A DNA stretch of 64,000 nucleotides, taken from contig NC_064657.1 of the NCBI RefSeq assembly GCF_001723175.1, forward strand, positions 372,001 through 436,000, given 5' to 3'. The notes below the pieces were generated by a model that ran no database searches, had not been told where the DNA came from, and saw only the letters and a program-made list of their open reading frames with translations. The translations under genes and the position numbers were made by a program. Below, piece after piece: positions 1 through 13,546 of the stretch (its first letter is position 1; the number at the start of each line of letters is the position of its first letter). This DNA comes from Penicillium oxalicum (lineage: Eukaryota; Ascomycota; Eurotiomycetes; Eurotiales; Aspergillaceae).

Positions 1-3000
1 ACTTTCTTCACCGACAGCTGGGGCCTCGAGTGGTGCAAGTGAGGGTTTAGAGCTCGACAAGGTGGTCTTTAAAGAAGAATGAGAGAATCCCTTGACGTAT
101 AGATTTACAACTCCAAACAAGGATCCTCCGGCACAGGTATTGACACAATCTTCTCGATGAGTCTTCTAGTCGAAGGAGACTCTTCGGTTCTACGGATTTG
201 CTAAGGTGTCTACCTTACAGGTAAAACAGTTGAGCCAGCTTACATGTAAAGCTGCTCTGTTGAAAATTTGAGTCATCACACTTTTACAAATTTTGACAAA
301 AGACCGTGACTTACAGGTCTGGTCACCGCAAAGTGGTCGACAGAAACTTCAGGGCGTGAATCCTTGCTATCTGGCAAGTCATGGAAGCATATTCTCAGGG
401 TCTCAGGGAAGGGAACGCATCTACCAGAGAATTGACAGACCAGTCCTTATTCGTTCGGTAGATGAGCCGTGGCAGTCAGGGAGAAATTTTGCTAAGGTTT
501 TCTCCCAGTGAACCTCCTGGAAGCTCGTTCCGACGAAGGCAGTTATGCGAAGGGTACATCTCCGCATGCAATTTTCCCATATTAATGGGCTCCTTAAGGA
601 TTTCCATCTGTGGTTACAAGTCTTTCATTTCTTGAGAAACGGTGCCGGTGCCCTACAAAAGTATGCTGGTACGGTTTTAGATTGTCATGTGCGTGGCGAT
701 TCAATTTTTCTTTCGCTGGCCCAGGAGTCTCCGGTCTTCCTGGAGACGACAGCGAACAAATTACCCATCCACAACACCTCGTAGAGGTCGAACGTTTTAT
801 CAGGTAGATGAGTGTCTCTCAAATCAAATATTCAATAAGAGGACAGCATGGACCGAATAATCCTTGTTGGTGGGGGTTTGCCTCACTCAAGGTTACTCCG
901 TGGGTAGAACTAGCCTGCGCACATCAAGCTTTAGAAAAACGCAGCTAGAAATTTGACTGAGATGGGCATTTTTCTATAGCATAGATATTGTAGTCTGGTT
1001 TTCTTAGACAGTTTCAATCAGTCAATGGCCAAAAGAGGCATAAGATATGCACCTAGGTTGCGGTCATTTCACACGTCACTCAAGAAGCAAGGGCGAGCGA
1101 TGAAGAAACACTGCTAAGGAGCTTCTGATGTTCAGACGTTGTTATACAGCTACAAGTGGCACAAATATTGCCATCCATGCCATCAAAAGCCATCATGAAA
1201 CATGGGCCTATATCCAACGAAGAGCCCGGAACAGGAACAAGGAACACACCGATTCACCACAAGAGGTTCCCGGTCTTTGTGGTCCCGTCCGACCCGAGGG
1301 TCGGCCGATGAAATTGTGGAAGACTAGAAGCAATCTTCATCACGATTGGCTGCGCGACGATGTCGTGGCTCTCCGCGATTGAGATGTGCCAAGGTTCGGA
1401 CCCTCACACATCAAGAAAAACTTTGATACAACTCTAACTTGAACCTGCTTCGGAAATCGTTCCATCAAAGCGATTATTTGGGGACTGTACTGCCCGCGCA
1501 CGGTTCACCGTATGCATGAATCGCCAAGTTGCCGAGATACTTGAGGAAAGATACAGATCTGGCCAGCGGATTTGATTTGCATTGCCCTTTAAAAATCTAC
1601 ACGGGTAATTTTGGTCAAAACTGGGCAGACTCGGAACTGGACCAGCTTGGAATCGGAAATCTCGAGAAAGGTTTATCCATGTAGAAGGAAGAACAAGGCT
1701 ATGGCTTTTTTTTTCATTACGTCTGAGTGCCCTAGAGAATAAATTATTGCTGAAGGAAGGGCTGGGCCGACCGCGGCTATGTACCGGTTTTCGGTATAAA
1801 ACCACCCAGGGCTCTCGTGTACAAGATTGCGCTCGGTCTGCGCCCTCGGAGCATGAAGCTCAGATGCAGGTTTGTCTCAAGAATTCGGAGAACGTTTACT
1901 GATATGACAGAATAGGAGAGAAATTCTCCCTTTTCGTTTTAAAAGCCACCATGACCCGAGAGTGGTCGTCTTGCGCAGGTTTTAACTCGAAAGCTACACA
2001 AAGGTGCTGATGATTGTCCCCTGTACATTATCAGGCAGGCTCGACTCGTCCAGCTAGGCCTTGAGACTGTGGAGAATGCTCGAAACTCACTTTTTATCCC
2101 ATGCTGAGAAAGTCTGCTAGGTGGTCCATTGCCACGACCCTCGACTCTTAATCTCTTACATTCTTCGCGATAAGTGGACAGGTAAGGAATGCGAAGGACG
2201 TTATGGAGGAATGACTCATCACAACATGAACCACCCTAGATCATCTATGGCATGATTGCTCAAACACTGAAGATCTCATGATAGGATTAGACAATTTGAT
2301 CGTAGCGCAGGGGGGGTACAGAGCAACGTACCAAAGGATGGTGGATTTTTCGCGCACCGTTGACACTTTCAAAAGAATGCATCAATTGTGCACAAGGATG
2401 TTCGATCGATACTTGCAGTGAACTAACAGAGGCTTTGCACTCGATCGGTCGACCTCGTGCGTAAATGATGCAAAGTCGCCGCCCATCGCTCCAGACGGGT
2501 TCAAAATGAGAGTGGAGAAGGATAGGCAGGCCCAAGACCATCGAGCGATGCAGGTCTGGCCCCGCTTAGCGACCTGAAACAAGTTTACATCGTGGGAGGG
2601 CCAGGATTCAGAGTTACATACATACCAGGTTACGGTATACTGTATGCCAGCGGTAAGGTATGATTGAAACAGTGTCAAATTTCACACAGCCGGTAAATTT
2701 CAGATCCCGCAACATAACCGATGGTCTAAAAATGCTTAACAACAGTACAACGTATCCCAATGCGCAACGAGAGACAGCCTCAAAAGGTTTGGATATCGTG
2801 ATAATCACTTCAGACGCGAGCGTCTAATATTACATGTTCATCCAAATAAATGACAGCAAAGCAATTCATATCTATCAGGACAAGTCACTTTTTCGGGCAT
2901 CAGTGATCATCTTCATTTGCACCAATGTATCCTCTTCAAGATCACTATCCTCGAGTCCCATCCAATCACAATACGTACACGTGGGTCCGATCTCATGGCG

Positions 3001-6000
3001 GTCTTGACGTCTCTTGATTATCATTGAGTCGAAGCATTCCGGATGTCAAGGAAAAGCAAATCTTCAGAATAAATCTGGTAGACTTGCAAGCCGGATCTAA
3101 GTTGAAATGGGGCAAAAGTAGCGGTGTTGGCTTCCATCTAATTGCCCGCATGACTGAGGGAGGGTGCACACTACACTCCTGCAGATTGATCTGATCTCGA
3201 ATAAAGCGTGTACTTGCATGCGACCCTACAGAGGTTCATGCATTAGAGTATCCTAGTGGCTGGAATCCGCTTCTCGAGGTTTCGTTACCATGAACCTGGT
3301 ATCATGATCAACTGGTTTCGACATCGAAAGAATTTCATAAAGCTCACCACAGTTGAAATAGAGTTCCTCTGAGACGGTCTAAGTCAGGTATGGTATATGA
3401 GAAGCTTTCTGTTACAGTTTTCTTATGTATGGATGCCCGAGTTGATTCATGGGTTGGGCTTGTAGACGTATATGTTTGGACAAAAGCCTTGAGTAAAAAA
3501 TTTTGGCAGCGTGACTTAGGCGTGTGGCTACATAAACAGGTAGGTGGTGCTGAACTTTCAAGCCAGGCGCAATATAGGTTGTACTAAAGGTATCTAGGAG
3601 TCCAGGTAATAAATAGTTCCCGGTAGGAGATGGAGCTATGGAACAAGTTGCTGTTGGAAGTTGTACGCTTTGCCTGGATATCAACAGGCCGCGCATATAT
3701 ATTTCTAGGTGGAGTCACCACCAGGTAGTTTCTCCATCACTCGCCCGGGTACAGCTCAAAAGGCAGGCTTGATGCATGATTGACAGAAACTCGTCCATTT
3801 TATTGAAAGCGATTAAAATACATCACATTGAAATTAACCTAACCTTTCCACTTCCCCACACGTTGATACATAAAAAGGTTGAAGACTTAAGGATACAGAT
3901 TGCTTGGAGGGTAGAAGTGTCAGGTTCTCTGGTACCTGATGGAGCACACAAGGGCAGTGGAGTCGAATATGAGATGATCAATATGGATAACTGCATGACC
4001 GAGAGTTCTACCCACTCGACATAAGCGATCGAGCTGGAACCTACTCAGTTAATCCTCAGCCACCCTAGAGAAGCTATATATCTAAGGATGCATTGGACAA
4101 CCATGATCATCATGAGATTGACTTGGAAACGCAGAACCACTCATGGATGCGAACCCCTGATCGCCCTACCTAAGCTTACGACCCGTGCAGGAGGTAAGCC
4201 ATCGGTATGGTTCCTAAAGCTTATGCTGCGCCTTGACAAGTATGTACCTAAGTATTGGACACCGATACAAACCGCCGAGGTCAGTGATGGCCGGTCGGCA
4301 ATTCGTAGTTTACATGATACAGTACTTTTGGGGCCTGCATGTGAGCTTTCCTCGTCTTTACCACCCGGAGTATTGTACAGTAGCTTCGAGTCGGAACAAA
4401 ACGGCCCATGATAAGACAAATAAATGGCACCGTCAAACAACCCGAAGTACCTACATTCAGGGAGTTTTGCTAGACATTAACAATCAATCACCACCTCATG
4501 TTAGCCCCTATCTATAGGGGAATCCCTAGGGGGAATGGTCGATCGGAAGTTGCAAGAATTCAAGCCTTCCTTTGGACCCGCTGTGCCCCCTACGCTAACG
4601 ATGGATGGGTCCGGTATGAGCGATCACCTACTGATTGGCACGCCGGGATGATGTTCACTAGACCTGTAGCACAGACAAGACGCTGTACGACAATGACGCT
4701 TTTATCGCGGTCGTAGGGCTAATTTTTTTTTTTTCATTGACACATAACATCTCCCATGACTATTGAGAAAAATATTGGATATTGCTCTAGCTTCCTATAA
4801 GAACTTAGAGCGCAGGTACTGCAAGCACCAATTTTCAGCAGAAATTGATAGGTGAGAGATTAGGCAATGTTGACGTCTGGCATCCACATAAGCTGATGTC
4901 CCCTAAGCAACACGAAACGCTACGACGCGTTTGAGCTAACCTGTTTAACACTAGAGCTGCCATTATGGAAGACGATAGCGCATAGTGGCAAAATGCGATC
5001 TTCACAATGTAATTACGGGCGAATGGGCACGGGCCTACCGTGGATTCATGAATGCGTACTTTGCGAGGGACAGGTATTTAATGCAGACTCTTTACAAAAC
5101 TTCAACACGACACAACTCCTCGCACGTCGCACGTTTATCGGAGACCCGTGCAGAACGCTCATGTAGCAATGGCCAATCTCGAGTCAACTCTCATTGCTCC
5201 AGAATTGACTTGTGCTGTAGTATGTAGCAAGGACCAGCTTTGTACTCAGTTGTGCTGAGCTTAGATATTCTAGCTTGGTAGAAGAAGATTTTCGGTTTCT
5301 CTTCTGAATACTCGTATTTTGCCTAGGAGCTGCAGTGTTCGAAAGCGAATTACTGGGAAGAGAGCTGTTTGTGGATTGTTGCCCGTCCGCTGCAGGTGGG
5401 TGTCATACTGCGAGTGATCTCAAGATCACAGTTTCTACCTTGATCTTCACATTCGTCCTTTCTCATATCAGCATTTCTACCATCTGCAATGCACACGGTC
5501 CGTAGCCCGTGAGTTCTAGAATCCTATCTCAATCTGGAGCTGGACTGTGTCCGATCAATGACGAGTAGAGTCACCCACAACTAGCAGCACTAGCGTCCAC
5601 CAAAAATAATACTGTATTGTTCAATTAACAAAACAGGTCCCAAACCAATCAGGTCGAGGTGTATTATACCAAGGAAAGTAGCCATGGAGCGGTCGCGGCA
5701 GGACAAGCACGTGTGGAGCCAAACTCTGAGAGGAGCCGGCAATGAGGTGGCTCCGAAATTGTCGATTTTCACCACAGGTATTTGATACCAGTTGATGATC
5801 AAGACTCCCCTTGTGTGAGAGCAACTATGCCCTTCATTGCAAATGAAGAAAAGGGGAGGTCCTGCTCCACTTGAAAGAACTCAATCATTGGTCTCAGGGT
5901 GCGGAAGCAATACAGATCTCCACTTGTGGGTGCCAGGGCCATCGAAAAAGCAGGAAATGGATAGGCACCACGATCCAACTTTTGTAAAGTATGGTGGCAT

Positions 6001-7020
6001 GAGTCAGTACGGTTTTGTACCTGTTCTCGATGTAACTTTGCTAAATGGAGCACTTTAGCTTTACAGCTGCTGAGCAGCACAGTTGAGAACCCCGAATATC
6101 CTGAGATAGGATTTAGAAGAGAAGCTCTTCCTCATATGAAACCCAATCCCATATCTGAAGCTACGGTGTGCGAGATGATATCAATTCTTTGCACGTACGT
6201 TCGAAACAAATGAGTTCTCGAGCAGCGAAATATTTTTTTGTGACGGAATTGAGCGAGATCATCCCGATGATGGGGCTGTGAGGCGTCTAGCTCAGTATGT
6301 TTTTTTACGAGCTGTGGGTGGTAATGTAATTACTTCGAGGCTTCTCTGACCTACTGTATGTTACTGTTCCTGGCCTTCCCCGTTGGTAGTCTGTTCCTGG
6401 ATCCCCCACCACCCTCACAATGCTGAACAATTGATGGAGCGCTTCAATGTCTAAGCAGCTTGCCTTGATTGTTGACCATACTGCTTATGGGAATGTGTGT
6501 GCTCATCACAAGACAGAGGATGATAGCACTGTAGTAGGCTGAATCAATCCGAGCGTCGGTTATCTTCGATGCCGATGATGATTGCAATCCAATACCAGTT
6601 GTAATTTTGCTCATCTTGCTCAGGTACCCTCGGCCAGTCCCGCCACCCAGCCAATAATACAATCGCCATGCCAAAAATACCAACCAAATATCCCAAAAAT
6701 AACCAGCCGAGAGAGACCTGAGCCCGAAAAGGGGAAAGGAAAATGTAAATAACCAAACAACCAGAAACACAGCGGGAATTCTCCACAAGCATACAGCGCC
6801 TCCGGTCCTTACAGGCTAACGCCCTCCCTGACCTTCCCTCGCCCCCCCTCCCCAAACTTCTTATTCCTTCCCTTTTCTCCCCCCAAACCCGTCCACTCGT
6901 TCTTTCCTTGCGAGCTGCCTTTTTACCCATTCTACCTGTACCTCCCCTTCGCTGAGGAGACTTTTTAATCTTCCATCCACTCGTTCTCCCTCTTCACCCT
7001 CAACGCTTCTATCCTTCCCC
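1..7020. other. Left-end stretch without a supportable gene
   Basis: All open frames here are short, lack recognisable motifs, and cannot be joined through good splice sites into a longer protein. A 31-codon open stretch on the minus strand near 85-180, preceded by a TTAG acceptor-like site, could be a terminal exon, but nothing upstream supports it. The last 200 nt (about 6820-7020) is strongly C/T-rich on the plus strand. That is typical of a filamentous-fungal core promoter and probably belongs to ecm33. Otherwise I see nothing definite. Confidence 0.6.
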
Positions 7021-7024
7021 CCAA
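6820..7024 (+). promoter_or_regulatory. Pyrimidine-rich promoter/leader of ecm33
   Basis: About 200 nt dominated by C and T, with runs such as CCCCCCCTCCCC and CTTCCCTTTTCTCCCCCC, ends roughly 200 nt before the ecm33 start codon. CT-rich tracts just upstream of transcription starts are characteristic of strongly expressed genes in filamentous ascomycetes. The exact transcription start cannot be read from sequence. Confidence 0.5.
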
Positions 7025-7027
7025 TTG

Positions 7028-7177
7028 GTATGTCAACGAGTTGTGTTCTATTCTATTCGAACGCGTCAGCCCACGGACCTATATCCGTCCGTGGGCTCTC
7101 CCCTGGAAAATTTCCTCTTAATGGTCTTGGATTGCCGCAATAACCCGAACAACTCGCTAACAAGTCGAGTGAATCAG
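7028..7177 (+). other. Predicted 5' UTR intron of ecm33
   Basis: A textbook fungal donor, GTATGT, begins at 7028. A branch-site match, CGCTAAC, lies at about 7155-7161, and a CAG acceptor ends at 7177 (an alternative CAG ends at 7180). The donor, branch and acceptor spacing is right for a spliceosomal intron of about 150 nt. It lies wholly upstream of the ecm33 ATG at 7230. Removing it would also remove a small upstream frame starting at the ATG at 7030. It contains the perfect hairpin at 7068-7097. This is inferred from splice signals only. Confidence 0.5.
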
Positions 7178-7229
7178 CAGAGGATATCTTCAAAATCCAC
7201 CACAACGCATATCAGCACATTCAAACACA

Positions 7230-8598
7230 ATGGCCTTCATCAAGTACCTGCTGCCCGCGCTGGCTGCCAGCCAAATCGCCTTCGCTGCTTCTTCCGATGA
7301 CAAGTGTAAGTCATATCTTGACGAAACAGTCGTGGCACTAAATTTTTCAATCTTGAGGGCTAACTTGAATGTCTCACATAGGCGGCGATGCTGAGATTCA
7401 GAACCAGGGCGATGCGGATGCCCTCGCTAGCTGCAAGACGATCAAGGGTGACATCAAGATTGTTAAGGGCTACACCGGTTCCCTCGCCTTCAGCGGTTTT
7501 GAGCGTGTCACTGGTTCCATTACCTGCCAAGGTGGTGAGAACGTGACCGATATCACCGCCGACAAGCTCGCCGAAATTGGCGACTCTTTCAGCCTGGAGG
7601 GTCTGACCCGCCTGACCACTCTTGCTTTCGGTGGCCTGAACTCCGTCGGCTCTATCAAGTGGAATGCCCTTCCCAAGCTCCAGTCTTTGAACTTCAACTC
7701 CGGAGTCACCAAGGCTGGTGACGTTGTCATCCAGAACACTGGTCTGACCTCCCTTGACGGTATCTCCTTGAAGACCGTTGGCATGTTCCAGATTGAGAAC
7801 AACCGCGACCTCATGAAGATCAACATCAACAACCTCCAGAACGCCTCCGATCTGATCAACTTCTCTGGTAACTACGACCAGCTCGTGATTGACCTGCCGA
7901 ACCTCGGTACCGGTACCAACATGACTTTCCGCAACATCTCCAGCATCTCGCTGCCCTCTCTGGAGAAGCTGACCGGCCAGCTCGGCTTCTGGGGCACTGA
8001 ATTCAAGACCTTCTCTGCCCCTAACCTGACCAGCACTGGTGACGTTGTCTTCATGGACAACTCCAAGCTGACCAATGTCTCCATGCCCCTCCTGGACAAG
8101 GTCAACGGTGGCTTCAACATCGCTCGTAACGACAAGCTCGCCACCATCGACTTGCCCAAGTTGAGCAAGGTCACCGGTGCTATTGACTTCTCTGGAAAGT
8201 TCAACACGTAAGGCTCCCCATTCCCTCCCCCCGCTCTTCTATGTTTCTTTTATGCCCGCCTTGATCAGGAAGTGCTAACAAATGAACATCTCAGTGTTGA
8301 CCTGAACGACCTGAACGATGTTGAGGGTGGCTTCAACCTCCAGAGCACCGACGGTAACTTCAGCTGCAGCCACTTCGACAATCTCCGCAGCAACGTCATC
8401 AAGGGTAAATACGACTGCGACGCCAAGACCGACCACCCCACCACCTCCACTGGTAAATCCGGCACTTCTTCCAGCTCCGGCTCCAGCAGCTCTGGTGCTT
8501 CCACCAGCACTAGCTCTGGTGCTGCTGTTGCCAACGGTGCCAGCGTTGCTGTCACTGGTGTTGCCGCTTTCTTCTACGCTCTTTCTCAGCTCCTGTAA
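7230..8598 (+). CDS. ecm33: GPI-anchored cell-wall protein, ECM33 family
   Basis: The exons are 7230-7305, 7382-8207 and 8295-8598, giving 401 aa, the usual size for Aspergillus/Penicillium Ecm33. Exon 1 encodes a signal peptide (MAFIKYLLPALAASQIAFA) and ends inside the first Cys codon. Intron 2 has a clean GCTAACA branch site. The body is a series of short Leu/Ile/Asn-rich beta repeats of the receptor-L-domain type. Near the end is a cysteine region, then a Ser/Thr/Gly-rich stalk and a hydrophobic C-terminal tail after small residues, which is a GPI-attachment signal. The family sits at the plasma membrane and wall and is needed for normal wall structure and morphology; its biochemical activity is unknown. 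The start is fixed by the signal peptide. Confidence 0.95.
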
Positions 8599-10751
8599 GG
8601 GGTTGATGTACTTGTCCCGTTCGAGAGGTGTGCTTTTTGAGTTTTTTTTGCGGTGTTTGTTGCGAAGATTGTAGATGCCAAAGTTCCGTCCAGCAATGAT
8701 TTCATATCCTTGTCTTACACTGCTATCCCTCATGATAATAATCTCGTCTTCCTTCTGAGCAGAAATTACGCTCCCCCACTTTTCCCGCGCGCGCGACCGT
8801 GCTCGTCTTCGTGCCCACCAACGAGGAGTATTCCCCCCGCTTCAGTCTGTCCTTTTACACTCCTTTGCGCTTTTACTTGTCTCGATATGTGGCTTAGCCG
8901 TGAGCATCCGCCATGTGCAAAATGTATTTGATTCTCAACCCTCTGGGGCCTTGTAGACGTATCTTGTAGTGTGCGGGAGGCCGTCTGTTGGCCACGTGGT
9001 TGGCTTGAGCCTTGATCTTGTCCAGCACCCGTTCATGTTGCCTTTATCGCATCCTACCACAGGCTGGGATTTCCTACATCCGTAGCGATGGTGCATTCAC
9101 GAGTTTACCTTGTGTCCATCCATGTCTCATCGTTTTGGCAGATCATGGTTGCGGCCTGGCGGCCTTGACCTCTGCAGCGCGGTACTTTGAGCAAGGAACA
9201 TTCGGGTTTACTTGCCTTGAGTCAGGGTTGTTAGATCCAGATGCGGTAATTCCAGTGTATCGGTAGAGGTGCGGTGACATGAAGAATGGCGGAAGCTCTC
9301 TACCAGCAATGTTCCCTTCTTGGAAGGAGTACGTTCTACCAGTATTTTGTGTTGTAGTCTCGTGAACCTGTGGTTGAACTTGATCAGATTCTACGCAATT
9401 ATATGTCGACCAGCCGGAATAGAGCCATCTACCCTACCACCCTGTCATGCTGACTCCTCTCAAACATCTATATGGCTTTCCATGGATACCTAGGTACATC
9501 CCTATCATCATCGTATCCCGTCACCCATCTCAATTTTCGTGGAGTCTGGGGTGGACTTATCGATGGAACGGAAATCTGCACCTAAGGTAGGTCCTGGGCT
9601 ATGCCATCATTCAAGTATTTCCCCCCTATGCTTAGGTGTACATATGAATTCCAACCATCTTCTCGAGTAGCTACGTATATGACGGGAGTACCTAGGTCGA
9701 GTAGCCTGCTAAAACCTAATCGAGGTCAGGTTCATGTCTATCCATCTATATTCAACAGTGAACCCGAACAGGCAGCTCTATATAGGTCCGTCTAGAGGGT
9801 ATCATGAAAAATCATCTCGTCAGTATTGGAGCTTTTGATGTGATTATGGTTGAAATCTCAGGGGACCATCTATGGATGGTCAAATTGAAGATATTCATTT
9901 AGATGGAAGGGAAATATAATACGGCCACACATAGGTGTCCCATGATATCCCTGCATCGACGATTGCCCATGTTTACAACTCACCAGCCATTACCACCCCG
10001 ACATGATATGGACGTTTTTTCTCCCATCATTGTGTCGGTATGCTACGCCACCGTCCCACACAAGATCTACCTGAGAAAAGAAATGAGTTCGATGTATATC
10101 AAGGGGCGCCAATTCCAAAGATTGTATGCTTTATAACCTCGTGATCTTCGACCAATTCGACACCCAGCAGGCCACGACCTACAGGGTTCGTAGTTGAGTT
10201 GTCATGCTCATTATCCCAAAGCCCACCTGCTCCATGCACGAGAATGGGATGATTTCCCCGACGCTCGACTCATAACGCCTTTCCCCCCTCATCAATGTTT
10301 GAGTCACGACGCTGCATGAGATGCATCCGCAGGCAAACTGAGCGACCACTATGTCTGTCCGCCGGGAGGTCCACTGTATCTATGCATGGATACAAACATC
10401 CACCTGATAGTATCGGTCTTTTTTTCCCTTTCAGTTTTCTTTTTCTCTTTTCATTTTTTTTTCGTCCTCGAGATCTGCAGATTCTATGAAGCCGAGGATG
10501 GGACGGATGGAAATACAATACTCCTCCAGTTAAGAAAGGACGTACGGACCACAGCCACAGACCCATCGTATGAAGCGGGTTTGTTGTGAATCCACAGCAT
10601 CGCCGACGGGTGATGGAAGGGGTGTTGATCTACGCATGCTCGGACGAATTTTTCTCTCGACCCTCGTTATCCAGGTACTCGGGACTGGAAGCGCCTAGTT
10701 GAGACGAGACGATTGCTCTTGAAGAACTTACGGACTACTACTGTCTGCGCC

Positions 10752-10771
10752 GGGGGGGGGGGGGGGGGGGG
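10752..10771. repeat. Poly-G run of 20
   Basis: Twenty consecutive G residues on the plus strand. This is a homopolymer long enough to be unstable or to form intramolecular G-quadruplexes, and its true length may be misread by sequencing. Confidence 0.85.
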
Positions 10772-11720
10772 TCCACATTGACGGTCGAAGCGAAGGCGAC
10801 GATGCGATGCGACCACGGAAGAGTGACTTATAGTACGTACTTTGGATGAATATGGGACAGGCAATGTGAAAGGATTGGACACTGTACGACTTCTGGGGCT
10901 CATTGTACATATTTCGTAACTGGTTCTATTCCGACCCGCGTTAGACTGTGATCTATTTCTGCGGCTAGCATTTAGTGCTAGGTGTGGGGGGTGTTTTGCT
11001 GACGACTGCTGAAGGTGAAATTTGTCCCCGCTGTCGGAAGAGTTCCATTTTGCATCGTCTGCAGTGCAGACTATGCGCTGGACGGGAGTCACGGAGTCGA
11101 ATCGATTGATTTGCGTTTGGGGAAAGGTCTAATTGACCGGTGAATATCTTGAGATGGTTCACTTTTGAAATTTAGATCTGGTAGTGGGTGATTTGCTCTC
11201 GCATGGGCGGGACCTTGGCGGGTTATGTGCACTATGGATAGGGTAGAGATTCGTAATTTTGAAAGGTGATTTCATGGTCTATTGACACGTGTTAAGTGGT
11301 GTACTGTATGAATTTATTTCTCTCGCTGTGTATGTATATCATATTGTATGCATTAAAAGGATGGATTTTCTGCCACTCGGGCTAGGCAAGTCCGAGATAG
11401 TGAAAAGCCAGATTAGCCTTCCGTCTCGAGAACCAGGTCTAAGATCTAGACGTCATCAATGAACTATTACAGTCTATAATCACCACCACTATCACCTCAA
11501 GTATTATCTCCCTCCTTACTCAGTACTTTGGTGATCCCCGAGAACCAAAGCGAACTAGCAAAGTATAGCCCGATGCTCTTGAAGTCCAGAAAAAGAGCGG
11601 CAAAGTAGACCCCGAGCCCGACAAGCGGGTACGAACACCAGCCTCCGAAAGTTTAACGTGCAGGCTGGTAGAGTTGGATTGAGACTCGCTGCGGGGTCAG
11701 ATTCTTCGCGAGAGGCTTTT

Positions 11721-11737
11721 GGGGGGGGGGGGGGGGG
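11721..11737. repeat. Poly-G run of 17
   Basis: Seventeen consecutive G residues on the plus strand, about 950 bp from the 20-G run in the same gene-poor region. No gene overlaps it. Confidence 0.85.
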
Positions 11738-13521
11738 TGGTTTAGGGTCTCTAGATTCACTAGGCTTGACTCGTGCCTGGATTTTGACAGTTGAGGGAGA
11801 AATCATGATTCACCTCATTTGGAGGGAGGAAGAAAGAATTAGCTCAAAAAGAATGGGGATATCACTTCAACAGACGCCCTGCTCAATTAATATCAATCTG
11901 GTCGCCATACGTGTTTAAACCTGGTCTAGTCTTTACATTTTACGCAGTACGTACTGCTCTACTCCATGTGTCTTAATGTGCAAACACGAAGGAAAAGCGT
12001 GAACGATTGAAAAGGGGAGGAAAGACCAAAAGAATCCATAATAAAGTAGATGATCATCCAAAGAGCGCAAAGGTCGTCCCAAAAGACCACTCTGAGAGGA
12101 AAGAGGAGACAGAGCCTACTTGATGCTTGTCAATGTGGCCAGCGCAGTGTACACTGGGACACAACGTACTTTTGTAGTGGCTGACCTCGGCACAGATGCA
12201 GATTCTACAGATATGCTCGATCAGCAGTTCGAGGGTCGAGAACCTTTGACTAGGCTAGTACGCGCCGGATAGCATCGGCCGCTCAAGCGCACCCATCGTC
12301 GTTCCTCGATCAAAATGCGATTCTTTTGACCCAAGTGCGTCTCATGTTTGATCTCTATGCAGCGAGAAAGGCACAGGTTGAAAGCGCAATCCCAGACGAA
12401 CAATGACCAATAGGAAGTCATTGCGGGATACACCAGTGTCATCGACTCGTAGATCTGAGCTTTTCTGAATGGCATGCTAGCGGATGTGTCAAGTTAACTG
12501 AATTTGAGTTTTTGGTCCGACTTTGACCTAGATTGAGAGATCCTATTCGATGATCAGCGGGCATCTGGTGACGCGTGGAAGGTAGATTGGCCGTGCTTTT
12601 GTCCAGTGCATTCGTATACGAGGACTGAGCCTCGACCCGAACTGACAGGGTGTCGCAGTGGCTTTGACATGCTCCCAGGTGAGGACACTTCTGTGATTTG
12701 TGTGGTCAGGTACGCAAGCAAATACCTCCTGACGTGGTCCCTGGATCTATGGATCAACCATTGATAAATCAGAAAATCAAAGGGATTGGAGAGGGACACC
12801 CATCTATGACTTGATCGGGGGTACTCGCCCATGCAATGGAGCGGGGAGGTGGCGAGGCTGGAGGGATGTGGCTCGTGCGAAACTTTGCGAACCCGCTATA
12901 CTTTCGCTCCGGTGGAAAGGAGTCATCCAGTCATCTGCACCAAAGCTTGAGCACGTAACAGGAGGATTTGAATTTTCGTGCTGAGAAATTGGCCCAGAGA
13001 CTACTTTCATCCCTACAGTAGAGTAGATGTCTTGTCGATCGCTTTTCGTACTTTATGTTTCAGCAGGTAGCTCGCTTTGCAGATGAAGAAGCCGCCTGGA
13101 CGAGTCTCAAACTACATCTGGGTATCTTCTCGCATAGAGCAGGTTTTTCATTTTCTCTTTTCTCCAGACGCAGAGACACATGATCGGACGGCCAAAGACT
13201 GGAGTCAATAGCTGGAGTCAATAATGACGATGTCAGCTTAAGCATTAGAAAGCAGGACCTCTGTTCGCAAATGATCTTATCTTGCATGATGGCAGGTGCG
13301 AAAATCAGGAACACGCGACGAAATCAAGGAACAGAGACTTTGGAGATGCAAGACAAACGAACGATGGTGACCTCGTGCTCCAAGTTTCAGAATGTGCAAC
13401 GAACACGTCCCGTCGCGCATGGCGGATGCCCCACGCTCCACGCCACACGCTTTGCCATGTGAAGTGGTGAACTGTCGATAGGTCAAGGCTTGGCATTTCG
13501 GGCTAGACGGGGTCTATTTGA

Positions 13522-13546
13522 GGAGAGAGCGAGAGAGAGAGAGAAA
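13522..13546. repeat. GA-rich simple repeat
   Basis: A short purine stretch, essentially (GA)n with one interruption, in the gene-poor region. No function is evident. Confidence 0.6.

Noticed and set aside
85..180. 31-codon minus-strand open stretch that could be a terminal exon
   Set aside because: Only a weak acceptor and no upstream exon; too little to call a gene.
6444..6930. Hydrophobic minus-strand frames upstream of ecm33
   Set aside because: Arise from translating the C/T-rich promoter antisense; no start context or homology.
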